This document shows positions 26,984-35,447 of a stretch of 64,000 nt of DNA, one piece after another. The position numbers and the translations under genes are program-made. Each line of letters opens with the position of its first letter. Position 1 is the stretch's first letter. The stretch comes from Erythrobacter sp. SG61-1L (lineage in GTDB: Bacteria; Pseudomonadota; Alphaproteobacteria; Sphingomonadales; Sphingomonadaceae): NCBI RefSeq assembly GCF_001305965.1, contig NZ_JXQC01000003.1:2690861-2754860 (forward strand), in the 5' to 3' direction. A model generated the notes under the pieces. It saw only the letters and a list, made by a program, of their open reading frames with translations, did no database searches and was not told the DNA's origin.

Positions 26984-27820
26984 ATGGCCCATTTCCTGAT
27001 CTTCGGCCTTGGGTACACGGCCGGCTATATCGCCAGCGACCTGCGAGCGCAGGGCTGGCAGGTCGATGCGACAGGCAGCAGGGGCAATATCGCCTTCGAT
27101 GACGAGCAGGCCGTGCACGATGCGCTGGACCTTGCCAGCCACGTGATCTCTTCCGTTCCGCCCGATCCCGCCACCGGCCTCGATCCGGTGCTGGAACGCT
27201 ATGGCGCGGCGCTGGCAGGCCGCTGGCTGGGCTATCTGTCCTCCACCGGCGTCTATGGCGATACGGGCGGGGCGTGGATCGACGAGGACGCACCCACGGG
27301 CGGCGGCAGGCGCACGGCGCGGGCCGCAATCGACGCGCGCTGGCTGGAACTGGGCGCCCATGTCTTCCGCCTGCCCGGTATCTACGGGCCGGGCCGCAGC
27401 GCGCTGGACCGGGTGCGCGAAGGCAAGGCGCGGCGGATCGACGTGCCGGGGCAAGTGTTCAGCCGGGTACATGTGGCGGACATCGCCAGCGGTGTCGTGA
27501 AGGCAGTGAATGCGCCCGCCGGGGCCTATAATCTGGCTGACGATTATCCCTGTTCGCAGAACGAAGTGATCGAGGAAGCCTGCCGCCTGCTGGGTTCCCC
27601 CCTACCGCCGCTGGTTGCGCTGGAGGATGCCGGCCTTAGTGATCAAGCCCTTGCTTTCTATACGGAAAACCGCCGGATTTCGAATGGCAAGGCCAAGCGG
27701 ATACTTGGTTGGAAGCCCACCTATCCCACTTATCGCGAGGGGCTGCGCGCCCTTAATGCCAGCACCATGCCCAGCAATGCCAGCACCGCTCCGGCCACCG
27801 AAAGCAGTGACCAGCGATAG
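26984..27820 (+). CDS. NAD(P)-dependent SDR/epimerase-like protein
   Basis: 278 residues. The Rossmann motif is FGLGYTAGYIA (about 7-17), a variant of GxGxxG as in YeeZ-like proteins. YLSSTGVYGD (about 84-93) carries the substrate-pocket Ser/Thr and Tyr. RLPGIYGPGR and FSRVHVADIA follow as in extended SDRs, but the usual YxxxK pair is not evident, so catalytic activity is uncertain. The natural family end is near GWKPTYPTYREGL; the last 30 residues (Ser/Thr/Ala-rich) run antisense through the end of the DMT transporter gene, suggesting loss of an earlier stop. Confidence 0.85.
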   Translation: MAHFLIFGLGYTAGYIASDLRAQGWQVDATGSRGNIAFDDEQAVHDALDLASHVISSVPPDPATGLDPVLERYGAALAGRWLGYLSSTGVYGDTGGAWIDEDAPTGGGRRTARAAIDARWLELGAHVFRLPGIYGPGRSALDRVREGKARRIDVPGQVFSRVHVADIASGVVKAVNAPAGAYNLADDYPCSQNEVIEEACRLLGSPLPPLVALEDAGLSDQALAFYTENRRISNGKAKRILGWKPTYPTYREGLRALNASTMPSNASTAPATESSDQR

Positions 27821-28671
27821 CCTTCCGCCAGGGTGGAAATCAGCATGGCGACGATGGGCACCACCACGCCATTATAGGCTGCGCGACCCGGCCCAAGCGC
27901 GCGTATCAGGCTGAAATACAAGGGAAACGTGACGACAGAACCCATGATTCCGAGATACAGCACACTGGCGACATAACGGGCACTCAAGGGGAGCACAGGG
28001 GGGCCTGAAAGCACCCAGGCGACGCAGAAATCGCCCAGTGCGCCCCATAGCAGCGCCCAGAACAACATGGCGAGAATCGGTTGCCGCCGCGCCACCTGTC
28101 CGGCCTGCATCACATTGGCCGCCGATGCCGCGAGGATGGAAGCGCAGGCAAGCGCAATGCCGGTGACGACCGCACCGCCCGCAAGCCCGCCAGCCAGAGA
28201 GGCCACGCGCGCTTCATGCAGCAGCAGCAGGCCGATGCCCGCCAGCGCCACGGCGGTTCCCGCAACGAAACGCCCCGAAACCCTGATGCCCAGGAAGACG
28301 CGCCCCAGCAGCGCATTGGGCAGCATCAGCATGGCGAACATTACCGCGACGATGCCCGATGTGAGATAGGCCTCTGCCCGGTAGAGCAGATTGAAGTTGA
28401 GGCAGAACTGGGTCAGCCCGAACAGCGCCGCCACCACATGGCCTTCGCGGCTCATGCGGAAGCTCTGCCGCCGCGCCAGCACCAGCACGCCCATGCCGAT
28501 GGCCGCCACGATGAACCGCCAGGTGACGGACCAGCTTGGCGGCGCGGCGTGGAGCTGATCCTTGATCGCGAACCATGTCGCGCCCCAGATCAGGGCCGTG
28601 AGGGTGAAGGGAATGACGATGGCGGGCCGCAGCAGGGTTTGCGCAGTGCCCTCGGCAGGTGCCTCGCTCAC
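27730..28671 (-). CDS. DMT-family EamA-type exporter
   Basis: Ten-helix drug/metabolite transporter with two EamA repeats, 313 residues from a GTG at 28671 (MSEAPAEGT); the longer frame would overlap the threonine aldolase gene. The first repeat begins LIWGATWFAIKDQL and the second with the GDFCVAWV region. The substrate cannot be predicted; relatives export amino acids or metabolites. Its start lies 7 bases before the aldolase gene's stop boundary, so it is probably in the same transcript. Its 3' end overlaps the converging SDR gene by 91 bases. Confidence 0.88.
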   Translation of the reverse strand: MSEAPAEGTAQTLLRPAIVIPFTLTALIWGATWFAIKDQLHAAPPSWSVTWRFIVAAIGMGVLVLARRQSFRMSREGHVVAALFGLTQFCLNFNLLYRAEAYLTSGIVAVMFAMLMLPNALLGRVFLGIRVSGRFVAGTAVALAGIGLLLLHEARVASLAGGLAGGAVVTGIALACASILAASAANVMQAGQVARRQPILAMLFWALLWGALGDFCVAWVLSGPPVLPLSARYVASVLYLGIMGSVVTFPLYFSLIRALGPGRAAYNGVVVPIVAMLISTLAEGYRWSLLSVAGAVLALLGMVLALRARSPSR

Positions 28672-28678
28672 AGGGCGC

Positions 28679-29674
28679 TCATAGGGCGGCAATCGCCTTT
28701 GCCAGCGCGGCGGCATGTTCCGCAGGCGTATCCCACGCCGTGACCATGCGCACCGATGCATCGTCCCAGTCGTAAAAGGCAAAGCCCTGCGCGCGCAGGG
28801 CCGCGCGTTCGGCTCCATCCATGCGCAGGAACACTTCGTTGGCCTCTACCGGGTGAAGCAGGCGGCCTGTCGCCCCGCTTGCCACTTCAACCGCCGCGGC
28901 ATTGGCCGCCCGGGCATTTTCCAGCCACAGGCCATCTTCGATCAGTGCCAGCAACTGTGCAGCCAGATAGCGGCCCTTGGACTGCAAGTGCCCGGCCCGC
29001 TTGCGCCGCCAACGGGCCAGATCGGCCTGTTCCGGATCGAAGAACACCACGGCTTCCGCATCCATGCCGCCATTTTTCACGCAGCCGAAGCTCAGCACAT
29101 CGACCGGCCCGGCCGATTCGGCGGGCGTGCAGCCGAGAAAGGCCGTGGCATTGGCAAAGCGTGCGCCGTCCATATGCAGGCCAAGGCCATGCGCCTTTGC
29201 CAGCGCGCCGATCGCCGCCAGTTCGTCGGGACAATAGGCACGGCCATATTCGCTGGCCTGCGTGATGGAGATCGCCTGCGCGGGCACCTGATGCACGCCG
29301 CGCGTGATGCCCGCCAGCACCGCTGAGATGCTTTCCGCCGTCAGCTTCGCGCCATCGCCTTCGGCCAGCAACAGCTTGGCACCGTGCAGGAAGAAGCCCG
29401 GCGCGCCGCATTCGTCCATTTCGATATGCGCCTCGCGGTGGCAGATCACGCCGCCATGCGGCTGCACCATGGTAGTGAGCGCAAGGCAGTTTGCCGCCGT
29501 GCCGGTGGCGACCCAGATCGCCGCCACATCCCGCCCGAACAGCGCCGAAAACGCCTCATCCATCCGCTGCGAAAGCGAATCGCCATCATAGGGGCGGTCC
29601 GCCGAATCGGCCGCCTGCATCGCCGCCCACACTGCCGGGTGCACGCGCGCCGCATTGTCGGAAAGGAATTGCAT
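28679..29674 (-). CDS. ltaE: Low-specificity L-threonine aldolase
   Basis: PLP enzyme splitting threonine and allo-threonine to glycine and acetaldehyde. The start is the ATG of MQFLSDNAAR, 331 residues; the frame remains open upstream for 374 codons but only as shadow of plus-strand genes. The Schiff-base Lys is K200 in SFGCVKNGG. The cofactor Asp is D169 in HMDGAR, and the N-terminal DGDSLSQRMDE matches the family. It precedes the DMT exporter on the same strand with no real gap. Confidence 0.93.
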   Translation of the reverse strand: MQFLSDNAARVHPAVWAAMQAADSADRPYDGDSLSQRMDEAFSALFGRDVAAIWVATGTAANCLALTTMVQPHGGVICHREAHIEMDECGAPGFFLHGAKLLLAEGDGAKLTAESISAVLAGITRGVHQVPAQAISITQASEYGRAYCPDELAAIGALAKAHGLGLHMDGARFANATAFLGCTPAESAGPVDVLSFGCVKNGGMDAEAVVFFDPEQADLARWRRKRAGHLQSKGRYLAAQLLALIEDGLWLENARAANAAAVEVASGATGRLLHPVEANEVFLRMDGAERAALRAQGFAFYDWDDASVRMVTAWDTPAEHAAALAKAIAAL

Positions 29675-29737
29675 GGCAGCGCCATGGACCCGGGCCGGGG
29701 CTTGTGCAAGATTCCCGCTGAGGCAAGAGGAGTCCCC

Positions 29738-30028
29738 ATGGAAGGCTTGGCAATCACCCGCATCGATCACGGCGACCATGGCGAATATCGCGCCCATCCG
29801 GCAGACAGCCATTTCATCGGGCGGCTGACCTGGGTGCAGAAAGACGGTGTCCGTGCGGCTGAACACACGATCGTGCCCAAAGAGATCGGCGGGCGCGGGA
29901 TCGCGGGCGAGTTGGTGAAGGCCCTGATTGCCGATGCGCGTGAACAGGGCTTCCGCATCGCGCCGCAATGTTCCTATGTCGCCGCCCAGTTCGATCGGCA
30001 CCCGGAATGGGCGGATTTGCGCGCCTGA
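29738..30028 (+). CDS. Small GNAT-like N-acetyltransferase (COG2388 type)
   Basis: 96 residues, start at ATG 29738 with an AAGAGG ribosome-binding site. It is a minimal GCN5-related fold: HGEYRAH early, then ADSHFIGRLTW, HTIVPKEIGGRGIAGELVKALI (acetyl-CoA loop GGRGIA) and the closing CSYVAAQFDRHPEW. It matches the short YjdJ/NATD1-like group, whose substrates are mostly unknown. It is divergent from ltaE with 63 bases between starts. Confidence 0.88.
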   Translation: MEGLAITRIDHGDHGEYRAHPADSHFIGRLTWVQKDGVRAAEHTIVPKEIGGRGIAGELVKALIADAREQGFRIAPQCSYVAAQFDRHPEWADLRA

Positions 30029-30217
30029 TTGGCATATCCAGCCGGGCCGGTCCCCCACTGCGATGAGCGGCGGAACACCGCCCCTGCCCCTCCGTTGATC
30101 GGATACAGGCGACGGACGGATCGCTGACGCGCCGGTCGAATCGGCGCGTATCGCGGGCCACCCCATGGCTGCCCCCGCATCCGCCCGCGCTTCCGCGAAC
30201 AACGGAGGAGATGCGAC

Positions 30218-30628
30218 ATGAACCAGATGACCAGCGAAACCCTGATGCCTGACAAGGCCGCAGGCCCTGGCAATTCCGTGAGCACCGAAGAGACGCACGA
30301 TCTGATCTCGTCCGACAAGGTGGACGGCACCGCCGTCTATTCCACCGATGGCGAGAAGCTGGGCCATGTCGATCATCTGATGATCGGCAAGCGCAGCGGA
30401 CAGGTGAAATATGCCGTGATGAGCTTCGGCGGCTTCCTGGGTCTGGGTGAAAGCTATCACCCGATTCCCTGGGATGCGCTGGATTACGATACGCAGCGCG
30501 ACGGCTATGTCGTCGCCATCGACAAGGCCAAGCTGCATGACGCGCCTTACTACACAGGCGATTCCCCGCCCGTGTTCGACGCCAATTTCGGCGCGGGCCT
30601 CTATCGCTATTACGGCGTGTTCTACTGA
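30218..30628 (+). CDS. PRC-barrel domain protein
   Basis: 136 residues. A PRC-barrel spans about 25-110: LISSDKVDGTAVYSTDGEKLGHVDHLMIG (split by sheet turns), then VKYAVMSFGGFLGLGESYHPIPW. The Tyr-rich end is FGAGLYRYYGVFY. Stand-alone members are small cytoplasmic proteins of unknown role, often stress-linked in alphaproteobacteria. An ACGGAGGAG ribosome-binding site precedes the start. It lies alone between the GNAT gene and a tRNA gene. Confidence 0.88.
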   Translation: MNQMTSETLMPDKAAGPGNSVSTEETHDLISSDKVDGTAVYSTDGEKLGHVDHLMIGKRSGQVKYAVMSFGGFLGLGESYHPIPWDALDYDTQRDGYVVAIDKAKLHDAPYYTGDSPPVFDANFGAGLYRYYGVFY

Positions 30629-30679
30629 AGCAGGCTGCGCATACGGGCCGGGCGGCCCGACGCATCCGCACCGGCCCCT

Positions 30680-30705
30680 GGGCCTCGGCGCAAGCCGGGG
30701 CCCTT
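30680..30705 (+). terminator. Stem-loop after the PRC-barrel gene
   Basis: A 10-base-pair stem (gggcctcggc / gccggggccc, one G-T pair) with a GCAA tetraloop lies 52 bases after the stop. There are only two T after it, so termination strength is uncertain. Confidence 0.5.
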
Positions 30706-30751
30706 CGCTTGAGGGCCAGGTTCCAGCCTGATTTTCAGGAAAGAAGGGAAA

Positions 30752-30826
<75 letters not shown>

Positions 30827-30939
30827 CAACCATTTCAGATGCGGGGCGAGGCGCAAAAGCCCTGCCCGGCAGGGGCGCGCTATTGGCGGGGCTGGCAGGG
30901 CTTGTCAAGCACTGCCCGGCTGCGGCAATGCCTTTCGTG

Positions 30940-31113
30940 ATGAAGGACGAACCCGCCACCCTATCCCGCGAAGAACGGCTTGCCGCAAAGCTCCGCGAAA
31001 ACCTGCGCCGCCGCAAGGCACAGTCCCGCGAGATGGAGGCGCGCGAAACGCTGGATGGCACGGCGGATCAGGCGGAAAACGCCACCCTTCCCAAAGAGGC
31101 TTCGAAAAGCTAG
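30940..31113 (+). CDS. Small charged protein of unknown function
   Basis: 57 residues from ATG 30940 (MKDEPATL). The core SREERLAAKLRENLRRRKAQSRE is a single basic amphipathic helix, as in short conserved proteins I associate with sphingomonads, followed by an acidic tail. An alternative ATG is at 30928. A longer reading of the frame passes through the tRNA-Thr gene and is rejected. It could be a nucleic-acid- or ribosome-binding peptide (inference). It lies 39 bases before gpmA. Confidence 0.6.
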   Translation: MKDEPATLSREERLAAKLRENLRRRKAQSREMEARETLDGTADQAENATLPKEASKS

Positions 31114-31152
31114 GGCGACGTGCTCCCGACCGAGAGCAGGAGCAGATTGCCC

Positions 31153-31851
31153 GTGTCCACCCCCCGCGCCAGCCTTATCCTTGTCCGCCATGGCCAGAGC
31201 CAGTGGAACCTGGAGAACCGTTTCACCGGCTGGTGGGACGTGGATCTGACCGATCAGGGAATCGCCGAAGCGCGCGCCGCCGGCGAATTGCTGGGCGCCA
31301 AGGGCCTGCTGCCGACCTGCGCCTTCACTTCGCTGCAGACCCGCGCGATCCGCACTTTGCACATCGTGCTGCGCCATTGCGGCCGCCTGTGGGTGCCCGA
31401 AACCAAGGACTGGCGCCTGAACGAACGCCATTATGGCGGGCTGACCGGGCTGGACAAGGCCGAGACCGCCGCCAAGCATGGCGACGATCAGGTGAAGATC
31501 TGGCGCCGCAGCTTTGACGTGCCGCCGCCGCCGATGGATGCGGGCGGGCCGTTCGATCTCTCGTCCGATCCGCGCTATGCCGGGATCGACGTGCCGGCGA
31601 CCGAAAGCCTGAAGGACACGATCGCCCGCGTGCTGCCCTATTATGAAAGCGCCATCCTGCCCGAGCTTTCCGCCGGCAAGACGGTGATCGTTGCCGCGCA
31701 TGGCAATTCGCTGCGCGCGCTGGTGAAGCACCTGTCGGGCATTTCCGACGATGACATCACCGGGCTGGAAATTCCGACCGGCCAGCCCATCGTCTATGAT
31801 TTCGACGATGCCATGGCGCCGGGCGAACGGCATTATCTGAAGGACAGGTAA
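31153..31851 (+). CDS. gpmA: 2,3-bisphosphoglycerate-dependent phosphoglycerate mutase
   Basis: Interconverts 3- and 2-phosphoglycerate in glycolysis. The product has 232 residues from the GTG at 31153, supported by an AGGAG site. The phosphohistidine is H13 in [19 protein letters not shown] carries the catalytic Glu, and [14 protein letters not shown] the second His. A longer GTG start at 31120 is open but lacks support. Its stop is one base before purE, making it the first gene of a compact plus-strand run. Confidence 0.95.
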   Translation: MSTPRASLILVRHGQSQWNLENRFTGWWDVDLTDQGIAEARAAGELLGAKGLLPTCAFTSLQTRAIRTLHIVLRHCGRLWVPETKDWRLNERHYGGLTGLDKAETAAKHGDDQVKIWRRSFDVPPPPMDAGGPFDLSSDPRYAGIDVPATESLKDTIARVLPYYESAILPELSAGKTVIVAAHGNSLRALVKHLSGISDDDITGLEIPTGQPIVYDFDDAMAPGERHYLKDR

Positions 31852-31852
31852 G

Positions 31853-32362
31853 ATGGGGGCAGGAACCGCGCCGAACGGGGCGCCGAAAGTTGCGATCATC
31901 ATGGGCAGCCAGTCTGACTGGCCGACCATGCAATGCGCCGCCAAGGTGCTCGACGATCTGGGCGTCGCTTACGATGCGCGAATCGTTTCCGCCCACCGCA
32001 CGCCGGAACGGATGTTCGATTTCGCCCGCACGGCCGAAGCACAGGGCTTCCACGTGATTATCGCGGGTGCAGGCGGCGCGGCACATCTGCCGGGCATGGT
32101 CGCCTCGCTCACCCATCTGCCCGTGCTGGGCGTTCCGGTGAAGTCCAAGGCGCTGTCCGGGCAGGACAGCCTGCTGTCCATCGTGCAGATGCCGGCGGGC
32201 ATTCCCGTGGGCACTCTGGCCATCGGCGAAGCCGGTGCGACCAATGCCGGGCTTCATGCCGCCGCGATTCTCGCCCTGTCCGATGCCGCCCTTTCCGAAC
32301 GGCTGAAGGCATGGCGCGCCACCAATACGGCATCGGTGGCGGAAAAGCCTTCCGACGACTAG
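31853..32362 (+). CDS. purE: N5-carboxyaminoimidazole ribonucleotide mutase
   Basis: Class I PurE, which moves the carboxyl group of N5-CAIR to give CAIR in purine synthesis. The product has 169 residues. The binding loop GSQSDWPTM is at 18-26, the catalytic-His region [10 protein letters not shown] is near 52-61, and [10 protein letters not shown] and the [17 protein letters not shown] strand follow. The start is one base after the gpmA stop. It is followed 10 bases later by purK, its pathway partner. Confidence 0.97.
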   Translation: MGAGTAPNGAPKVAIIMGSQSDWPTMQCAAKVLDDLGVAYDARIVSAHRTPERMFDFARTAEAQGFHVIIAGAGGAAHLPGMVASLTHLPVLGVPVKSKALSGQDSLLSIVQMPAGIPVGTLAIGEAGATNAGLHAAAILALSDAALSERLKAWRATNTASVAEKPSDD

Positions 32363-32372
32363 AGCGAGGCCC

Positions 32373-33437
32373 ATGCTTCTTCCCGGCGCCACGATCGGCA
32401 TTCTCGGCGGCGGCCAGCTTGGCCGCATGATGGCCGTTGCGGCCGCCCAGCTCGGCTATCGCTGCCATATCTACGCGCCGGAAACGGAAAGCGTGGCGGG
32501 CGAAGTTTCCGCCCAGCTGACCCGCGCGGACTGGCACGATACGCAGGCGCTGGCCGATTTCGCCGCGCAATGCGACGTGATTACCTATGAGTTCGAGAAT
32601 GTGGCTGCCGGCCCGCTGGCGATGATCGCGGACATCGCGCCGCTGCGTCCCGGCCCCAAGGTGCTGGAAATCGCCCAGTCGCGCAGCAACGAGAAGAATT
32701 TCGCGCGCGATTGCGGCGGGGTGACTGCGCCTTTCGCCCTGGTCGATTCGGCGGAAGAACTGGCTGCGGCCATTGCCGAAATCGGCGCGCCTGCGATCCT
32801 GAAGACCAACCGCCTCGGCTATGACGGCAAGGGCCAGATGCGCCTTTCCGGCGGGGAAGACCCGGCGCAGGTCTGGCAGGAAATCGGCGCCCATACTTGC
32901 GTGCTGGAAGGTTTCGTCACCTTCGAGGCGGAATTCTCGGTGATTCTGGTGCGCGGGCTGGATGGCGAAATCCGCTTCTGGGACAGTGCGGAAAACGTCC
33001 ATGTCGGCGGCATTCTGGCCACTTCCACCGTTCCCGCATCGCCTGTGGCGCAGGCGCAGGTGGCCGAAGCACGCCACTTTGCGGCGCGCATGGCGGAAGA
33101 GCTTGGCTATGTCGGCGTCCTGTCCTGCGAATTCTTCGCCACGGCAGAAGGCCCGGTGTTCAACGAAATGGCGCCGCGCGTGCACAATTCCGGCCACTGG
33201 ACCATCGAAGGCGCGGTGACGAGCCAGTTCGAAAACCACATTCGCGCGATTTGCGGCCTGCCGCTGGGCGATACCTCGCTCACCGGGTCGCAGGTGGTGA
33301 TGGACAATCTGATCGGCGACGACGGGCTGGACGTTCTGCCGATCCTGCAGGACGGGGCGAACCGCCTGCATCTCTATGGCAAGAGCGAGGCGCGCCCTGG
33401 CCGCAAGATGGGCCATGTGACGAAGGTGACACGCTGA
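32373..33437 (+). CDS. purK: N5-carboxyaminoimidazole ribonucleotide synthase
   Basis: ATP-grasp ligase making N5-CAIR from AIR, bicarbonate and ATP, the step before PurE. The product has 354 residues. The N-terminal GILGGGQLGRM is at 8-18 and TYEFENV near 71-77. The ATP-grasp part includes LKTNRLGYDGKGQ, and metal-binding NEMAPRVHNSGHWT lies near 265-278. The family length is normal. Its TGA overlaps the folA ATG by one base. Confidence 0.97.
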   Translation: MLLPGATIGILGGGQLGRMMAVAAAQLGYRCHIYAPETESVAGEVSAQLTRADWHDTQALADFAAQCDVITYEFENVAAGPLAMIADIAPLRPGPKVLEIAQSRSNEKNFARDCGGVTAPFALVDSAEELAAAIAEIGAPAILKTNRLGYDGKGQMRLSGGEDPAQVWQEIGAHTCVLEGFVTFEAEFSVILVRGLDGEIRFWDSAENVHVGGILATSTVPASPVAQAQVAEARHFAARMAEELGYVGVLSCEFFATAEGPVFNEMAPRVHNSGHWTIEGAVTSQFENHIRAICGLPLGDTSLTGSQVVMDNLIGDDGLDVLPILQDGANRLHLYGKSEARPGRKMGHVTKVTR

Positions 33438-33922
33438 TGGCGCGCGACATCCTGTTCATCGTTGCCCGGGCGAGCGACGGGACCATCGCCATCGACGGCA
33501 AGGTTCCCTGGCAGATTTCCGCCGATCTCAAGCGATTCAAGCGGATCACCATGGGCACGCCGATGGTGATGGGCCGCAAGACTTTCGAGAGCCTGCCCGG
33601 CCTGCTGCCCGGCCGCCGCCACATCGTGCTGACTCGCGATGCAAGTTGGCAGGCAGAGGGCGCGGAAGTGGCCCATTCGGTGGAGCAGGCGCTGGAAATG
33701 GCCGGGGACGGCGATGTTTCCGTGATCGGCGGGGCGGAAATCTTCGCCCTGTTCGCCCCGCTGGCCACCCGCTTCGAACTGACCGAGGTGCATGAGGATA
33801 CGCAGGGCGATGTGTTCATGCCCTATCCCGGCCCCGAATGGCGCGAGACTGCGCGCGAAGAACATCCCGCCGCCGATGGCTGGCCCCCCTACGCCTTCGT
33901 TACACTGGAGAAACGCCCCTGA
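33437..33922 (+). CDS. folA: Dihydrofolate reductase
   Basis: Reduces dihydrofolate to tetrahydrofolate with NADPH. The product has 161 residues from ATG 33437. The catalytic acid is D30 in ISADLKRFK, PW is at 24-25, and GRKTFESL is the NADPH loop. VIGGAEIF carries the conserved GG, with the end strand TEVHEDTQGDVFMP. Both neighbours overlap by one base (TGATG), so expression is coupled to purK and ribF. No thyA is adjacent. Confidence 0.96.
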   Translation: MARDILFIVARASDGTIAIDGKVPWQISADLKRFKRITMGTPMVMGRKTFESLPGLLPGRRHIVLTRDASWQAEGAEVAHSVEQALEMAGDGDVSVIGGAEIFALFAPLATRFELTEVHEDTQGDVFMPYPGPEWRETAREEHPAADGWPPYAFVTLEKRP

Positions 33923-34845
33923 TGCGCCTCGACCACCGCCAGCCGATCCCCGAAAACCTGCGCGGCGCGATCGTGGCGCTGGGCAATTTCGACGGCTTCC
34001 ATCTGGGCCATCAGGCCGTGGTGAAGGAAACGGTGGAATGGGCGCGCAGCGAAGGCCGCCCGGCGATCATCGCCACCTTCGACCCGCACCCCATCCGCCA
34101 TTTCGCGCCGCATGTGCCGCCCTTCCGCCTGACCACGCTGGACCAGCGCGAGGAGATGTTCGCGGCCGCCGGGGCGGATGCCATGCTGGTGTTCCATTTC
34201 GACGATGAACTGGCCACCACCCATGCCGACGATTTCATCTGCACCCTGCTGGCCAAGCGCGTCGGCGCGGCGGGCGTGGTGACGGGTGAGGATTTCACCT
34301 TCGGCAAGGGCCGTGACGGCAATCGCGACACGCTGATCGCACTGGGCAAGGCCCATGGCATCGCCGCGCGCGCCGTGCCCGAAGTGATGGAAAGCGGCAT
34401 GGTCGTTTCGTCCAGCCGCATCCGCGATTCGCTCAAGGCCGGGGAATGCGACGTGGCCACCCGCCTGCTGACCCGCCCCTTCGCCGTGCGCAGCACCGTG
34501 CAACATGGCGACAAGCGCGGCCGGGAAATCGGCTTTCCCACTGCCAACATGGCACTGGGCGCCTATCTGCGCCCGCGCTTCGGCGTCTATGCCATCACCG
34601 GCACCGTGCTGGACACCGGCGAACAGTTGAAGGGCGCCGCCAATATCGGCATCCGCCCGCAATTCGAGCCGCCGATCGAATTGCTGGAACCGCATTTCTT
34701 CGATTTTTCCGCCGACCTCTATGGCCGCGAGATCGAAGTGCAGTTCCGCCACTTCCTGCGGCCCGAAGCGAAGTTCGATTCGCTCGACGCGCTGATTGCC
34801 CAGATGAACCGCGACTGCGACCGCGCGCGCGAATTGCTGGCCTGA
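33922..34845 (+). CDS. ribF: Bifunctional riboflavin kinase/FAD synthetase
   Basis: Phosphorylates riboflavin to FMN and adenylylates it to FAD. The product has 307 residues. The N-terminal nucleotidyltransferase half has GNFDGFHLGH near 24-33 and a KMSKS-like VSSSRIRDSL. The C-terminal flavokinase half starts about residue 185, with GREIGFPTANM containing the PTAN motif and EVQFRHFLRPE near the end. It starts inside the folA stop codon. In many bacteria ribF lies just before ileS and lspA; here two other genes intervene. Confidence 0.96.
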   Translation: MRLDHRQPIPENLRGAIVALGNFDGFHLGHQAVVKETVEWARSEGRPAIIATFDPHPIRHFAPHVPPFRLTTLDQREEMFAAAGADAMLVFHFDDELATTHADDFICTLLAKRVGAAGVVTGEDFTFGKGRDGNRDTLIALGKAHGIAARAVPEVMESGMVVSSSRIRDSLKAGECDVATRLLTRPFAVRSTVQHGDKRGREIGFPTANMALGAYLRPRFGVYAITGTVLDTGEQLKGAANIGIRPQFEPPIELLEPHFFDFSADLYGREIEVQFRHFLRPEAKFDSLDALIAQMNRDCDRARELLA

Positions 34846-34855
34846 ACCCGCAATC

Positions 34856-35428
34856 ATGTCGGGCATCCCGGTTCTGGAGACGGAGCGCCTGATTCTGCGC
34901 GGCTTCCAGCCGTCAGACCGCGAGCCATTCATGGAAGCCCTGGCGAAGGACGAATTCGCCCGCACCATTTCGCGCGAGGGGCGGGGCCTGACGCGGGAAG
35001 AGGCATGGCGCTCCATGGCCATGATCAACGGCAGCTGGTCGCTGGAAGGCTTCGGCAATTGGGTGGCGACGCTGAAGGAAACGGGCGAACCCATCGGCCG
35101 CCTTGGCCCCTTCGCCCCGCCGGGCTGGCCCGGTTTCGAAGTCGGCTGGGCAATCTTCCCCGAACATCAGCGCCGCGGCTATGCCGTGGAAGGCGCCGCC
35201 GCCGCGCTTGTCTGGTGCAAGGAAGCACTGGGGCACGATCTGGTCATGCACTGCATCCTGAAAGGCAATGCAGGCAGCGAAAAGACGGCCGCCGCGCTCG
35301 GTTCCCGGCCCGAACGGGACTGGAGCCCGCCGTGGGGCGGCGATGTTACCATTTGGTACACGCATTGGGATGAATTCACCCGCAGCATGCCCTATCGGCG
35401 GCTGATGGCGTGGCGCAGCGGCGCCTGA
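34856..35428 (+). CDS. GNAT-family N-acetyltransferase (RimJ/RimL-like)
   Basis: 190 residues. The fold begins VLETERLILRGFQPSDREPF as in the RimJ/RimL group. The acetyl-CoA segment is around GWAIFPEHQRRGYAVEGAAAALVW (about 98-121), with the R/Q-x-x-G-x-G/A site as QRRGYA. Members acetylate ribosomal proteins, antibiotics or small amines; the substrate cannot be predicted. It follows ribF by 10 bases and may be co-transcribed. Confidence 0.88.
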   Translation: MSGIPVLETERLILRGFQPSDREPFMEALAKDEFARTISREGRGLTREEAWRSMAMINGSWSLEGFGNWVATLKETGEPIGRLGPFAPPGWPGFEVGWAIFPEHQRRGYAVEGAAAALVWCKEALGHDLVMHCILKGNAGSEKTAAALGSRPERDWSPPWGGDVTIWYTHWDEFTRSMPYRRLMAWRSGA

Positions 35429-35447
35429 TCGCGATTCGGGGGGAATC

